The notes beneath the pieces are model-generated. The model searched no databases. It was not told the DNA's origin and worked only from the letters and a program-made list of their open reading frames with translations. Positions 11,480-23,935 of a stretch of 64,000 bases of DNA are shown in pieces (position 1 is the first letter of the stretch; every line of letters begins with the position of its first letter). Source of the DNA: Enoplosus armatus (Eukaryota > Chordata > Actinopteri > Centrarchiformes > Enoplosidae); assembly GCF_043641665.1 (NCBI RefSeq), contig NC_092181.1, positions 3,043,421 to 3,107,420 of the forward strand. Direction: 5' to 3'. The position numbers were made by a program, and so were the translations under genes.

Positions 11480-12360
11480 ATCAGCTCTTATAAAAACAGA
11501 GCTGACAGACAGCCTATATGGCTTGTAGGCAGACAGAGCTATAGAGATGAGCTACGACGCTGTCCAGGATGACTGTTCCAACTCATCCTGTCCAAGGACC
11601 CAGATGTTATCTCTTTGCTAAAAGGATCAGCGCAGGATATTGAGAAATTGCCTCGGGATGAAGGGGGGCATCTGTGCCCGAATACCCAAGGGCTGCTGTT
11701 TTGTCACTCTGACAGTGTTTTATAAAAGGCTGAGGAAGCTCAGAAGGCTGCAGAAGCGAGGGGCCATATATCTCCTGCTATTACATCCAGGCTAGGAAGA
11801 GAGGGCTGAAATGACAATGAAATATAGCCTCGGCTCAGAGGGAGAAAAAGAACAGGGTCTAAAGAGGGACGGCTGAGTCTCCTCGGGAGCCTGCAGGGGC
11901 TGTGCTCCAAATCGGAGACAGATGCACAGCAGTCCCGGACACTAACCCCGCGCTATACTGCGAGCGCACAGAGGTGAAGAGGAGAAGATATGTGGTTCAG
12001 AGAGGGAAGTCCTTAGAGAACAGCCTCTCTGTGCCTTTGCTGATATTAGCCTGAAAGAACAAGGAGAAATTAGAGCCCTGCAGGAGGAAGGGAAGGGAAG
12101 GGAGAGGGTGGGGGGGGGGGGGGGGGTAAAAGTCCAAACTCGGCAAGGACCCCTGCATCATTAAGTTGTCAAGTGGACGGGAGGCCCCGAAATATGACTT
12201 GGAGTTATTGCCGGGGCCGGGGCTGATGATATAAGAATTACAGTACATGGATCATAGCCGGATCGATAGGTAGACAAAGTCATTATGGAGGGGCTAGAGT
12301 TCAATGCCTCCCTGGGGCTGCGAGCGGGGACAGAGGGCTTTTATTTATCACCCTGGCAAT
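11480..12360. promoter_or_regulatory. Candidate non-coding regulatory stretch
   Basis: Non-repetitive purine-rich DNA with repeated TATAAAA cores (TTATAAAAACAG near 11489, TTTTATAAAAGGC near 11719), CCATATATCTCC near 11764, and TTTTATTTATCACC near 12340. It includes a G-run of about 17 at 12110-12126. No coding potential seen. Suggested only by complexity and motif density. Confidence 0.22.
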
Positions 12361-12629
12361 GTGTAACACACACAACACACAGGTGGGTAGCTGTGTAGTC
12401 ATATTTTGCTTGTTGCTCTTATTTCCAAAGCTATCTGTTCCCGCTGTATTGATTGTTTGAGTCATCTGCGGGTGCAGAAATGGATCTCTGCGTGTGTGTC
12501 TTGACGTGGCATTTCTTCGTCAACACCCCCGTGAAGGATGTCTGTACATGTGTGTGTGTTTACAGGTAAGCTAAATGTCCTGGTGCATGCACATCACTCA
12601 GCAGCGAACATTTGTCCTTCTTTGCTCTC

Positions 12630-13070
12630 TGGTCTTTGCAGCAGAGGGATGGGGAGCACGAGCAGGGCAGCATCGATCCTCTCTGTGCCGAGAGAAATTA
12701 GGCATGAAATTAAAGCTCCCATCAAAGGCCAGGGCCGGCACTGTCACCTGATCCAGCACTATTTATACTCCCGGGAGATGTTGATGATGTCTCCATCACG
12801 CTGATGATAACAGGACAGAGAGAAGAGAGAGAGAGAGAGAGACGGAGGTGGAGAAAGAGAGTCTCTCCCTTGCATCCACGGTGCCACTGACCTGCCATCA
12901 TTTATACTGCCAGGGCCCAAGTGCAAGGTTAACGCCAGCCTGAGCCCCCATAAATCACTGCTCTGCTGGTCGGAGAGAGGCCGGGGTCGACGCCTCTCGC
13001 AGCCAAGCTCTGCTGATGAGAGAGTATTTATAGATCAGGGAGGAGAGAGGGAGGGAGGAGAGGAAGGAAA
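12630..13070. promoter_or_regulatory. Candidate regulatory stretch with repeated TTTATA (Cdx/Hox-like) cores
   Basis: ATTTATACTCCCGG near 12761, CATTTATACTGCC near 12899, CCATAAATCACTG near 12948 and GTATTTATAGATC near 13024 are spread over about 260 bases. They sit in GC-rich non-coding context with GGCCAGGGCCGGCACTGTCACC. TTTATA/TTTATG is the core of caudal-type homeodomain sites. Whether the block is conserved or active cannot be judged from one sequence. Confidence 0.25.
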
Positions 13071-13845
13071 AGACAGGGCATGTGTCTAAGTGGCTTATGA
13101 AGAAATACAGATATGATGGAAAATATTTGTCTAAATTCAATCAAATCCGCACGTGTGCAAGTGCTGAGTCGCAAGTTACGCTTCAGCACATCAGCTGAGC
13201 TGTTCTTCTGCGTCAATGTAAAGTCAGTGAGCATTGAGACGCCACAGAGTTGTGAGGAACTCAGTAGACAGTAGGGGGAGCCCATTAACCACACACCAGA
13301 GCCCATGTGTAGAGTGAGCTGCTTCCCTCACACTGACACACTCCTCACTACAACACATACTCACACTGTGGAAACAAGAAACAGTCATACTTCAAAATGA
13401 CCAGAAGTGCAAAACTTCCACTTCAAATCCACACTTTTAAGCTCACACATGTTTTCTCCGGTCACATTGTGTTGTATGCAGTCCCTGCCAAGCACAGTGT
13501 TTTGACAACAGTGCAGCGGCCCAGCATGGTGCTGTAATGACCAGTGGCCAGAGATTGTCCAGGCTAAACACTGGTTATGGTTAACCACAAGATGACCGGT
13601 TGTCCCTCAGTCTCACTTTTTGTCTCTCGCATGCTGCTGGTTTGATACACGGCGTCCCCCCTCTCCAACAAAAAATAAACTGTGGCTCCGTGCCAGATTT
13701 TGAAGAAAGAAGTAGTTTAGAAAGGTGGTTTTCAGGATCACTGCTGATCCTGTCAGTGCTCATGTGTGGTGTGATGGTGATCTGAGTGTTGACTGCATCA
13801 CTCTGAAGATCAGCAATAATTATACAAATTGTGGAGGGAGTTCCA

Positions 13846-13851
<6 letters not shown>

Positions 13852-13886
<35 letters not shown>
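13852..13886. repeat. (GT)n microsatellite
   Basis: GT dinucleotide run of about 34 bases. Confidence 0.95.
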
Positions 13887-13889
<3 letters not shown>

Positions 13890-13963
13890 GAACAGGGGGC
13901 TGCAGTATCCTGGAGGTCAGAAAAGCAGGCTTGTGATTGGTTGAAATCCAAATTGGCAGAGGT

Positions 13964-14095
13964 GGAGTATAACTAGGTACATTTACTGAGATACTGTATT
14001 CTTTAAACTATTGAAACATTTGACTTATTTATACTCTAAGATACTTTTACTAAAATACCAGATTTCAGAGGGGAATATTGTATTTTGACAGCTGT
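13964..14095. repeat. Fragment of teleost interspersed repeat family E
   Basis: Contains CTAGGTACATTTACTGAG, then ATTTCAGAGGGGAATATTGTA and GACAGCTGTAG, the same order as the longer copy at 39800-40335. Diverged and truncated. Confidence 0.45.
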
Positions 14096-14267
14096 AGGAA
14101 CAGAATAAAGCTTAACATGCATTGCTCGAGTTTAAACTAGCCAGTGTGACAAATGGGGGCGTGTTGGCTGCTTTTTAAAAAAAAAAAAAAATTCATAAGT
14201 TACACTGAGTCAGTGGTGCAAGTTTATGTTTGTACCTAAACATCAGTGCTGGATTTGTAGTGATTAG

Positions 14268-14572
14268 TGCTGAAACAATCATTTGATTCATCGATAAGTC
14301 AACTGACTGAAGAATAATTGAAACTCATTTTGATAATTATTCATTTGTATCAGTTATCTAACTTTGGGATCAAAGAGCATCTCAAATGTGAGGAGGATGT
14401 GAGGAGGACAGTTCCTGTCGGCCAGACACAACAAGTTATTTGAAGATCTCAGCTTGGGAAATTGTAATGGATATTTTATGTTTTTCGCTAAGATTTTATT
14501 TTTGATTGATTAATAAAATAATGAAAAGATTAATTGATAATGAAAATAATCATTAGTTACATTAGTAGTCAT
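14268..14572 (+). repeat. Teleost interspersed repeat family D, longer copy
   Basis: Begins GCTGAAACAATCATTTGATTC and ends AATTGATAATGAAAATAATC with internal ACAACAAGTTATTTGAAGATC and TTGGGAAATTGTAATGG. This layout matches a widely dispersed teleost element whose termini are imperfect inverted repeats of ATTAATCGAT type. Same orientation as the fragment at 1690-1920. Confidence 0.6.
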
Positions 14573-15232
14573 AATTTCTAAATAACATTTAGTTCAGTAA
14601 TGTTTTGGATTTCCATACAGAAAACATAAATAACTCAACAAAGACATAAAATACATCCTCTGGTGCTTATTTTTGAATTCTTAAAGTCAGAAACAGCTTC
14701 AGTCAATGTTACTGAGACTCTTTGAGTCGCGAGGTTAAGACACACATAAATACACTCATGATCAATTTCTGTGAACCTAAACTTTGATATTGTAATGAAT
14801 TCACTTTCAAAATCACAAGCCAACCCCCCCGCCCCCCCCGTCTCCCATTACAGTCTCCCATTACAGTCTCCCCACCCAAATAGCCCTCCTCAGGACATGA
14901 AGGTCAGCGTGGCAGATAGGAGGGGTGTTTGATCGATAAGCACCACCCTCCCCTCGGCTCACTGACAGCTCCTGTCAAGTATCCAGCAGGGCTCATATCA
15001 AATGGATCAACCCTTTACCCCCCACCCCCACCCGACCACCACCACCCGCCCCCCACTTTAAAGGAGAACTGTCACTAACTGCCACTGTCACATACCAGTC
15101 AGGTGCTTTCAACGCACTGATAATGTGCCAAGGAATTTCACCAGGACTGTTATCCCAACTGTAAGCGGGAAAGTGTGTGTATTAGGAGGAGAGCTGTTGA
15201 AAGTTGCCCTGTATTATGTGAGCGAGAGAGAG

Positions 15233-15279
<47 letters not shown>

Positions 15280-18200
15280 CCTGTGTGCCCTTCCTGACCC
15301 ATTTCCCTGCTTATCATTTCAGATCAAGCTACAAAAATAAACCTGCAAGAAATCATCATATGTGGAAAAAACTAACTAGTTGAGATGAGTTATGAGGCTG
15401 GAAGCCTATACTTTCAGAGTTTTTTTTGTTTTTTTCCAGGGACTCCTTGTTAAAAGAGACCTGCTACTCTGCATTTCACCAGAGGAGAGGTGCTCCTCAG
15501 TGACCCACATCACAGATGTTGGAGGTGGAAGAGTCCATTGTGTGAAGTCTGAGAAAACGGTGTTTGTGTGTCCTACGCCGGCCATAAGGCCCACATTCTT
15601 AGGTGCTTAACACATCGACGACTGTGTCCTTAAACTGAGATGCAGCAAAGCGGGCTGCAGGCTCACAGAGTCGGTGTATGTGTGTTTGTGTGTCTTAGAG
15701 GGAGGGGGTTTAAAGGGGCGACAAGGAGATAGTGTCGCTGATTGACACGTGAAGAGCGACTAAAAAATGCTCCCCTTTGGAATGCGACAATCTCCCAGCG
15801 TCCCATGTTGCTCTGCATCCGACAGTGAATTGTTAAAAGCATTCCTGGCAGTTGGGGTGAGGGTGAAAGGAGACGGTCTGGTGCTAAAAGAGGAGTTTGT
15901 TTACCCCTAAAGAGGATGAACCATATCCTAACAGGCCTGCAACATAATAACACAAAAGATAAAGATGGAGAACAAGGAAGAGAATCTTTCATCTTATTTC
16001 ACAGCATCTCATTTCAAAAAACAGCTCCCATTGGCTCTCAAGTCAACCCCACTTTGGGGATTTTACTGAGGACAGGGGTTCAAAAGAGGCTTGGTGGTCC
16101 CTGAGCTCCTGTGGTCACATACTCCCCCACCCCACCGTCCGAAACCCACCCACTGAGGCAATCAAGGTGGTGGTGGTCGCGCTATGAGTTGAGGTCCTTT
16201 TGGAGCGGCAGGTTAAACCGACCACACGACAGCGGCAAAAGGTCCTCGCTTACAAGGTCTAATTGGTTCCACAGGTTGCAGACTACAGAGGAAAGAGGGG
16301 AACAGGGAAGACGAGGAGGGTGAGAGAGGGGGGGAGGGGGGGGGGGTAACAGCAGGGAGTGAGAGACAAATACATGGTAAGAGGAGAGAAAGAGGGATAG
16401 AAGAGGGTACAGGAAGGAGGGATCGGCACATGGAGAGCAGAGCGAGCTGGGGGTGGGGTGGGGGGGTAGAAGACAGAGACAGAAAATGAGATCAGATAGA
16501 TGGAAAAGACAGAAAAGAGACAAAGCCAGGTGAAATAGGAAGAGAAGTAGGGAGAGGAGGGGTCCTGTTTCCATGATGCAACTGTTGGGTTTTACAGTGA
16601 CTTTAATTTTACTGCAGTATTGAGGTTTCATCAGAGAGGACTGGGTAAGGATGTCAGCTTTGAATCCCAGGTGCATCACAAAAACTCTCGACAGGTGACA
16701 TGAATGTTTGTGCACTAAAAACCACAGATGCCAATCTCATGGTGGTGCTAGAGGAAAAGTATCACCAAAGTCAGTTGGCTTCACCCTGTGGGGATCGTGA
16801 ATATCTGTAAAAGAAAATCAGGGCAATCCATCTTCTAGTTGTTGAGATATTTCAGTCTGGACCACAGTGGTGGACTGACCTGCCGACCCACAGACAAGGA
16901 GTCGCACAAAAAATGGAACCCTTTTTTGGTAACAACTTGAAACAATATAGTAATTATAAAGTACCAGAAGAGATGCGTAACACCGAGGTGTATTCCAGTA
17001 AAGGAGGAAAGTCTGATAATGGAGGGATTCCTTTGTTCTTATTATCCATATAGTATTTCCAATGTGTGTCTTAAAAAGCATCTCTTTTTGTATTCTCCAT
17101 GACATGTGATGCTCGTTATGCTCCCTGTCCAGCAGAGACTTGCATGTTGTCTAGCTACAATAGGTGAGGTGATGAGGTTTTTTGTGATTGCATGTCAATC
17201 CCAAAAGGGGATATTGTTTTTTTAACTTGCTCCCTTCCACAGGGAGGTCAGAGAGCAGGGGGTCACAAACAGAGCAGCAGCCCCGGAGCTGGCAGCCCCT
17301 CAGCAGGGCAACTACTTGCTGTCATCCATAAAGGCTTGAACATGGGCCTTTGGATTGAAGGTAACAATATCTGAAAATCTATTTTGCCAAAATTTTATAC
17401 AACTCCACACTTGTGGGGTTCTGTTTTCTCAGAGGGACGTTTTGATGTTTAATGTCAAGACATGGCAGAACATTGTTATTATAACCTCCAGAACTCACTG
17501 CAACCTGGTAAATTTGGCATGAAGATAGTTTTATTCCTAATCCAAGACATCCCATAATTTCCTTTAATCTGTAAGGAGATATAAAGCTTTCAGAGCAAAC
17601 AGTCTCTAAAGCAAGGCCCATGTGTGATCTTGTCCTTTCTTTTGCCTATTATCTGGTATTTTATTTGTTGGATGTGTATTAACTGCTAATTTTCCATCTA
17701 TGTGTGACAATGAACAAGTCAATTCAATGGCCAGAAAACCACAGTACAAAGCCTAAAAGCTGTGATGGAGAAGTAAAATCTGGAACTGTTCAGCAGATGA
17801 AGGAGTGACTTTGTGAGTCCTCAGAGTATTTATTTCTTTTTATACCCCAACGAGCTTTAGTCTGTATTATTGGTAGTTACGGAGCAGAAAATGGTATTCC
17901 CAGAAAAATCACCCTGGGTGCTGTCACACCGCAGGAAATCTTACAAGTCATTTAATCTAGTTAGGGCTCTTAAAATATTATTTTTCTTAAAAAGGAGGTT
18001 GAAAAAAAACTGCCAGTGGGGAGAAGTAATTTAACATACTTCCACCGCAAATACAGATAGAAAATACTTGACATTTCTTGAAGAGTTTTCTTAAATGAAT
18101 ACTACTGGAGTAACCTGCCTTGTTATACAGTATAATATTGTTTCTTATTTCAGCTTAATATCTGAGACACCTGATACTAAACTGGGATTTCACATATTTT

Positions 18201-19138
18201 GAGAAGAGTATGATTCCCTTGTTATGATACACCTTTTTATGCCAGACACCTTCACCATCTTGCATAGTTAGTTTCTTTTATGGAGCAGGTCCAATTTTAC
18301 ATCTCCATGACATCTGTCCTAGACTGTCTAGACCATAGTAATAACACATATAAATTCCTAAAGTGACTGGCATTCCCATTTGATGTAAAGTGATCTGCTG
18401 TGAGCTTGCCAGGACTGAGTGAACAAGATCACTGACACTATTCCTGTTATACAATTTATTTGAAGGAGTCACTAAGTTTCAATGTTCAAAATCCTTGTGC
18501 GTTCCTACACGATACTGCAGCTGTAGAAATGGAGTGAAAAGTACTTATGTCAACACAAAAGCATCTATGAAGCTCCTCATTCCCAGCTTGTATCTACTAA
18601 AACATCCCGTCACTACACAACCAATCTAAACCTCCTTTTGTCATTTTGTTATCGCTGTGAAAGCTGTGAAATGGGCCATTTTCCTAGAATGCGCACCTTC
18701 ATCCAAGTTACAGAACAGCTGCAGTCAAGTAATGTCGTGAATTAACTATTATGGTCCAGATGTATTGAAAAGTATGTACTGCAGATGTGAAATGGTGTAT
18801 TCATAGATGTGTTATGAATGTGTCAAATATCTAGTAAATGTAAGTCTTAACCACGTCTTTCAAATTAAAAAGAACTCGAAATAATGTAAAAATCTGGTTT
18901 CTCAACTATGTGTCAGGACGACTTTAAACAGGTTATTGGACTCTATCCCGACACATTTATAGAGCCCAAACTCATCCAGCGATTCAACAAAGTAATGAGA
19001 GCCGCACTGCAACTAGGCTGGCTAGCAAGACAGATGGCTAACCACTGTGACTGTTAACTTAAACAGAAACAAGGTCTAGCAATAACAGATTTGAACATCC
19101 GTAACAAAACTCAATAATACCTCCTACAGCGCAATCTG
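14573..19138. other. Gene-free intergenic DNA
   Basis: No supported exon. Contents include a tandem duplication of CAGTCTCCCATTA near 14850, C-rich tracts near 15030, a long GT run at 15235-15278, a purine-rich/poly-G tract near 16280-16480 that gives artefactual proline/leucine-rich frames on the minus strand, and AT-rich unique-looking DNA from 17 to 19 kb. Confidence 0.5.
15235..15278. repeat. (GT)n microsatellite
   Basis: About 22 GT units preceded by a short GA run. Confidence 0.95.
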
Positions 19139-19432
19139 AAAGCTAGATGAGAAGATTGATACCACCGTATGAAGCTACAGCCAGCAGACAGTTAGCTTAG
19201 CTTAGCATAAAGACTGGAAACAGGGGGAAACAGATATCCAGGCTCTATCCAAAGGTTACAAAATCCAAGCTTAAATGCACCTCTAATTAATCTAATTAAC
19301 ACGTTATATTGTTTGCTTGTCTTTACCATACAGACACAGACAGAGAGTGGTAACAATCTTCTCATCTAACTTTTGACATGAAAGCAAGTTAAGCGTATTT
19401 CCCAAAATGTCGAACTATTCCTTTGATATCTA
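19139..19432. repeat. Long-inverted-repeat element family C, copy 1 (left end lost)
   Basis: Carries AGATGAGAAGATTGATACC, GAAGCTACAGCCAGCAG, TAGCTTAGCTTAGCATA and AAGACTGGAAACAGG. It closes with ACAATCTTCTCATCTAAC and CCCAAAATGTCGAACTATTCC, the reverse complement of the left end seen at 26957. The outer left terminus is missing. This teleost family resembles a non-autonomous DNA transposon with long inverted ends. Confidence 0.65.
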
Positions 19433-20647
19433 CACTGCTTCTATATGAGCAGTTTACACTTTAACATACTGTGACACTGTTTCAAATTCAAATTTGTTGC
19501 ACCCACAAGTGAAAAGCAAACTGTTCTGCAGGCAGCAAGCACCAGCCCAGCCTGAGAGAGTGATTCATCTTTGTGAAGATGATTTGCTGGGTTGGACAGG
19601 AAATGTGTGCACAGTCATCAGTTGGCTCAGTGTGACGTGGTGAGACATTTTATCAATCAGAAGTGGATTCCAGAGATGAAAAACACAGTAAATTAACAAA
19701 AAGTGATAGTTTAATCATATATATCAGGATAATCCATGTTGTTAGGGTTAGTCATCGGAACCTTTAAGTCCGATATTCTCTTGGACGTGAACGTTTGAAG
19801 TGTCTCAAGGGTTAAGCCCTCAGTTGTTTGGAGGAGATAGGGGCTGAAAGCAGCCCATGAATCCTGCAGTCTCTGCAGGCACAGCATGGTAAAATAATTA
19901 AGCTTGCCTTTGAAGAGGACTAAACAAACACAACAGCACTCAACACCAGCCCCGTCCACCCTCTATACTTTTTTCCCTCCCTGCCTTTAAGTGGACTTTC
20001 CTTCTCTGCTTTCTCACTCTGTTACCTGCCATACTTAGCCCCCCCGTGTTAACCAGCCGCCCTCCCACCCATATTTCCCATCCCTTCATCTTCCTTTTTT
20101 GTTTCACATTTTGCAGTCTCGCTCTCTGTGCAGATTCTCCTGGGGAGGAAGGGTGGGGAGTAGGAAGGAGAGAGGGCGAGAGAGAAGGGCCAGGTGATTC
20201 ACAGGTCAGTTTTTTACATTTTCTAGTTGGCTTTAAACTGAGGTGGGGGGGGGGGGCAGAGCTGCTGGAATACTTAACCATCCATAAGTGTTATGATACT
20301 ATTAAAGTCCCCTCTGTTAAGTGGCTTTTAAAACACTTGACAATAAGGGAATGGAAAACGTGTGATCTGATTCTTCTTGGTATTCTCGGTTCTGTTGATG
20401 CTGTTTCAGCACGACAGAATGGGAACTTCCCTGTCGGCAGAAAGTGTGTTTTTGTAGTTTTTAATATTTTGCACATGAAGAAGCTGAATATTGCTACTGT
20501 ATATTCATAGCATTTTATATATAATTCTGTCATGTCTTTAGAGGGAGATGATGATTATTATTAAATGATTACACATCTGCTTATCAACACAAGTACTGGA
20601 GTATATTGAGTCTCCACTGGGGTATACAGATGCTCACTGAAACTAAT

Positions 20648-21030
20648 TGAAAAGGATAGTTTGACATTTTAGGAAACAACACTTACACACAAACACGTAT
20701 TTCCTTTCTTGCCAATTAGATGAGAGGATTGATACCACTCTCAGGTCTGTTCACTAAATATGAAGCAGCCAGTCAGCTAGCTTAGCATAAAGCCTGGAAA
20801 TGGGGTAGCCTGGCTCTGTCCAAAAGCAAAAAAAAGAAAGAAGAAAATATATATATATATATATATATACAGTATATACAGTTTGTTTTAACTGTACAAA
20901 AACTGAAGTGAAAAAGTCTCACCTGGATAGTTTTCCCACAGATTAAACAAATGAGAACAGGTTAGCTAAGAGGTTAGCTGTTAGCTAGCTGTTTCTCCCA
21001 GCCTCCAGTTTGTTATGCTAAGCTAACTTC
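20648..21030. repeat. Family C element, copy 2, with AT microsatellite inside
   Basis: Starts AAAAGGATAGTTTGACATTTT, then TAGATGAGAGGATTGATACC and GCTAGCTTAGCATAAAGCC. An (AT)n tract occupies 20847-20869. Its inner inverted partner CCTCCAGTTTGTTATGCTAA lies near 21003. The right terminus is not recognisable. Confidence 0.55.
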
Positions 21031-21307
21031 ATGACAAGTGAGGCAGCTGAATCCATACCATACTACCTGTGGCTGTTAACAGCTATACATATTGTGCATG
21101 TAGGGAAAACACACATGGCTCACACGTGATATTAATGGGAATATATTTCCATCAGTGATGCGACCACAAAAACCACACATGGCACTTGTTAGCTAGGAGG
21201 TTCAGCACACCAAGGAAAGTCAATTACACCAAATTGAGCATCTGCGTACTTGACTACTCTTATTCCCACACACACACCCTGGCCAAAGATACACATCCTA
21301 AAACTTA

Positions 21308-21339
21308 AGATTGCCATAAGTGCACACTTATGGCAATCT
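21308..21339. repeat. Perfect 15-base inverted repeat with 2-base spacer
   Basis: The left arm AGATTGCCATAAGTG (21308-21322) is exactly reversed and complemented by CACTTATGGCAATCT (21325-21339) with CA between. It would form a cruciform or a 15-bp hairpin if transcribed. No terminal duplication or larger element was seen around it. Confidence 0.9.
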
Positions 21340-23903
21340 AAAGCAATCATGAAACCAAGTCACTACACTGATACATCCCAGCAAGCAGAACGCCGTCCAA
21401 CACAAACAAATCAACTAATAGAGACAGTGCACAGTGTGGCTGGTATGTACAGAGTGGCAACAATAGGATTACAAAGCCTAAAACGGAGCCGTTATAAAAC
21501 AGAGAAGCTATTTGAGCGGTACCCATGGGGATGGTATGGACTGTCACCAATTGCTCATTTTTTATTGTATCCCACCTCTTGGAGGAGTGTGAGGAATTTT
21601 AAAACCAGGACGGTGATCTCACCACAGAGTGGACTGATGGTGATGATGCATGAGGGACATTACGTTCAGCTCCAAAACTCCAGCTCGTCTTTCTTATTTT
21701 TCAGAAGCTGAGGCCGAAATACATTATGCTCGAGATCCATTAGCCTTTGGTTCATGCGGCCATTAATGTGCACATTACAGCCAAAAAACGGAGTCAATAC
21801 TGTATCAGTGCTGCTGCACAAATAATTGTTTGTGATTTATATTGAGCTGAAATCTAAAATTTAAATCTTAAATGGATTCATTAAACAATCAATACAACAA
21901 TACGATGCTAATTATTTTAGAGCTGTGAATTATTTGGAGTAGTGCTACAGTGGTAATTTTTATTTACAAGCTTTAAACCTTCATAAGTGATTTTTAATTA
22001 ACTTGGAAATAAATGTGGCATGTGAAAGGATAACTTGTAGGGCCAACCCTACTGAGAATTAACACCATACATGCAGCAGAACCACACATTGTTCTGTCTT
22101 GTCAAAAACCTGGCACCTACATTACCCACAATGCAACATGACCCTAGACAGTTCGGTCGGAGATTTGGTGCGTTATGCTAGCAGAGGCTAATGTACCCTC
22201 GAGCCTCTAGCCTCAAGAAGAGATGAGGAGTGGGCTTCAGAGGTCTGGTACACTCACGTCTTTCTAACTCCACACCTCCAGATTTTTCTTGTAGTCTTCA
22301 GCCCCACTTGAGGCAGTTTGTCAGACTTGACACAGCGCCCTCTGGAGCCACAAAAGGCTTTATACAACTATTTTCATACAGTATATGCAGTCATGTTCTG
22401 CACTTCAATGTCTGAAATCCATAAAATAAGAGCCGAGCATTGAACCACAAACTAAGAGATTAATAGACGGCCCACTCAATCCCACATAAACTCAAACACA
22501 GTCCACTCAGAATCTTTCCGCTCTCAGCAAACCCCATCTAAAACTGTGGGCAATAAGCTCATTCAAGGCCAGTGTATGCACACTTGTATTGGGCGGCACT
22601 AAGCCCACGATGCAGCGATAGCGGACGGAGAGGAGAATTCCTCAGCCAATGGCAGACTTATCCCAGCAGCCCAGTCAGACTAGTCTCTAGCTAACATACA
22701 GCTAACCACAGGTGTAGTGTTGCCGGAGCGCACATTTGTATGTACCCTGTTACTTGTATTTGCATGGCATGACATGCCTAGCAATAAACACGGAAATGAA
22801 CTGACAATGGTGAATACCAATCCCAAAGTTTGTCATAATAGTCATAATTAAAATGTTGTATATGGCAAAAATGTCAAACTTAGGCAGAATATTTTTTTAC
22901 ACATGCTGTATGTCTTTTAGGTAGAGCTTTACAGACTTTTGATGTACAAATACTGCACTGATGGAGTATGATGATTAATATCTCTAACTCTAAATTTTTT
23001 AAATTGGCTTAATGAATTAGTGAGGTGTTAACATTGTAGATGGGAATCTTGCAGAGCCACAGTCGAGGAAAATAATCATGAAAAAAAGTTTAAAAAGCAA
23101 AAAAATATGCCTCATGACGTTATTATGATACTATAACGGTTTAATTTCCTGAATAAAATGTCTCAAAGCTCAGTTTGGCCCGGCTCCTGGGCTTCTTTCA
23201 GTCCATCACTGACCTCCACTGACACCCAAGATTTCTTCCCGCATCTCAATTTGATTTTGTGCAATTTGATGATTTAGTGGTGAAAGGGAGGATGTGAATC
23301 TAAACCTCAGCTAAACCTGAGTTGTTTCAGGTTTGAGAGAGACAAGTTGTAACTGCAAGAAAACAATAAGTAAATAAGGAGACAGGAGTATCAAAATGGT
23401 ATCACTTGAAAAGGAAAAAACTTTATAAGATAATGAGCAAGTGAGAGAGAGATAAAGACAGAGAGAGGCAGAGAGAAAGAGGGAAGGAGAAACAGAGCAT
23501 GAGAGAGGCATGGGGAGGTATGATTCCCAGAGGACCATTGAATTTCCTTTCTTTCTTCTCTGCGTTTTTCATGGTCCTCTCACTCCGAGGTCTACACAGC
23601 TGTTTCAGGGCCGGGGGCTTCTTTCTCCAGAGCCCAGATGAAAGAGCCGCCCTAAGCAGCCCTGCAGGTAGGTCTGTTAAAGCCATTGCTCTGGCTGTCC
23701 ACTGCCCAACACATGAAATAAAAAAGGCAGAAAGAGAAAGAGGAGGGAGTACAAGAAGAGGGTGAGAGGGGAAAAAAGAGGATATGAAAACAGGGATAAA
23801 GAGCAACTCAAAGAAGACAGACAAGGAGAAAAGACAGAGATGGAGAGACAGAGGAGTGAGGAGGAAGCCGTAGAGGCTACCTGCCCTCAGCCACCCCAGA
23901 CCT

Positions 23904-23935
23904 CATCCTCCTCCTCCTCCTCCTCCTCCTCCTCC
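23904..23935. repeat. (TCC)n microsatellite
   Basis: About ten TCC/CTC units in a pyrimidine-rich context. Confidence 0.9.

Noticed and set aside
16182..16715. 177-codon minus-strand frame rich in Pro, Leu and Ser
   Set aside because: Translation of a purine-rich/poly-G tract; low complexity only.
19940..20281. 113-codon minus-strand frame
   Set aside because: Low-complexity Pro/Ser/Lys-rich translation with no splice context.
21250..21711. 153-codon open frame on + in the gene desert
   Set aside because: No domain resemblance, no codon bias and no splice sites; it spans a palindrome and looks like chance.
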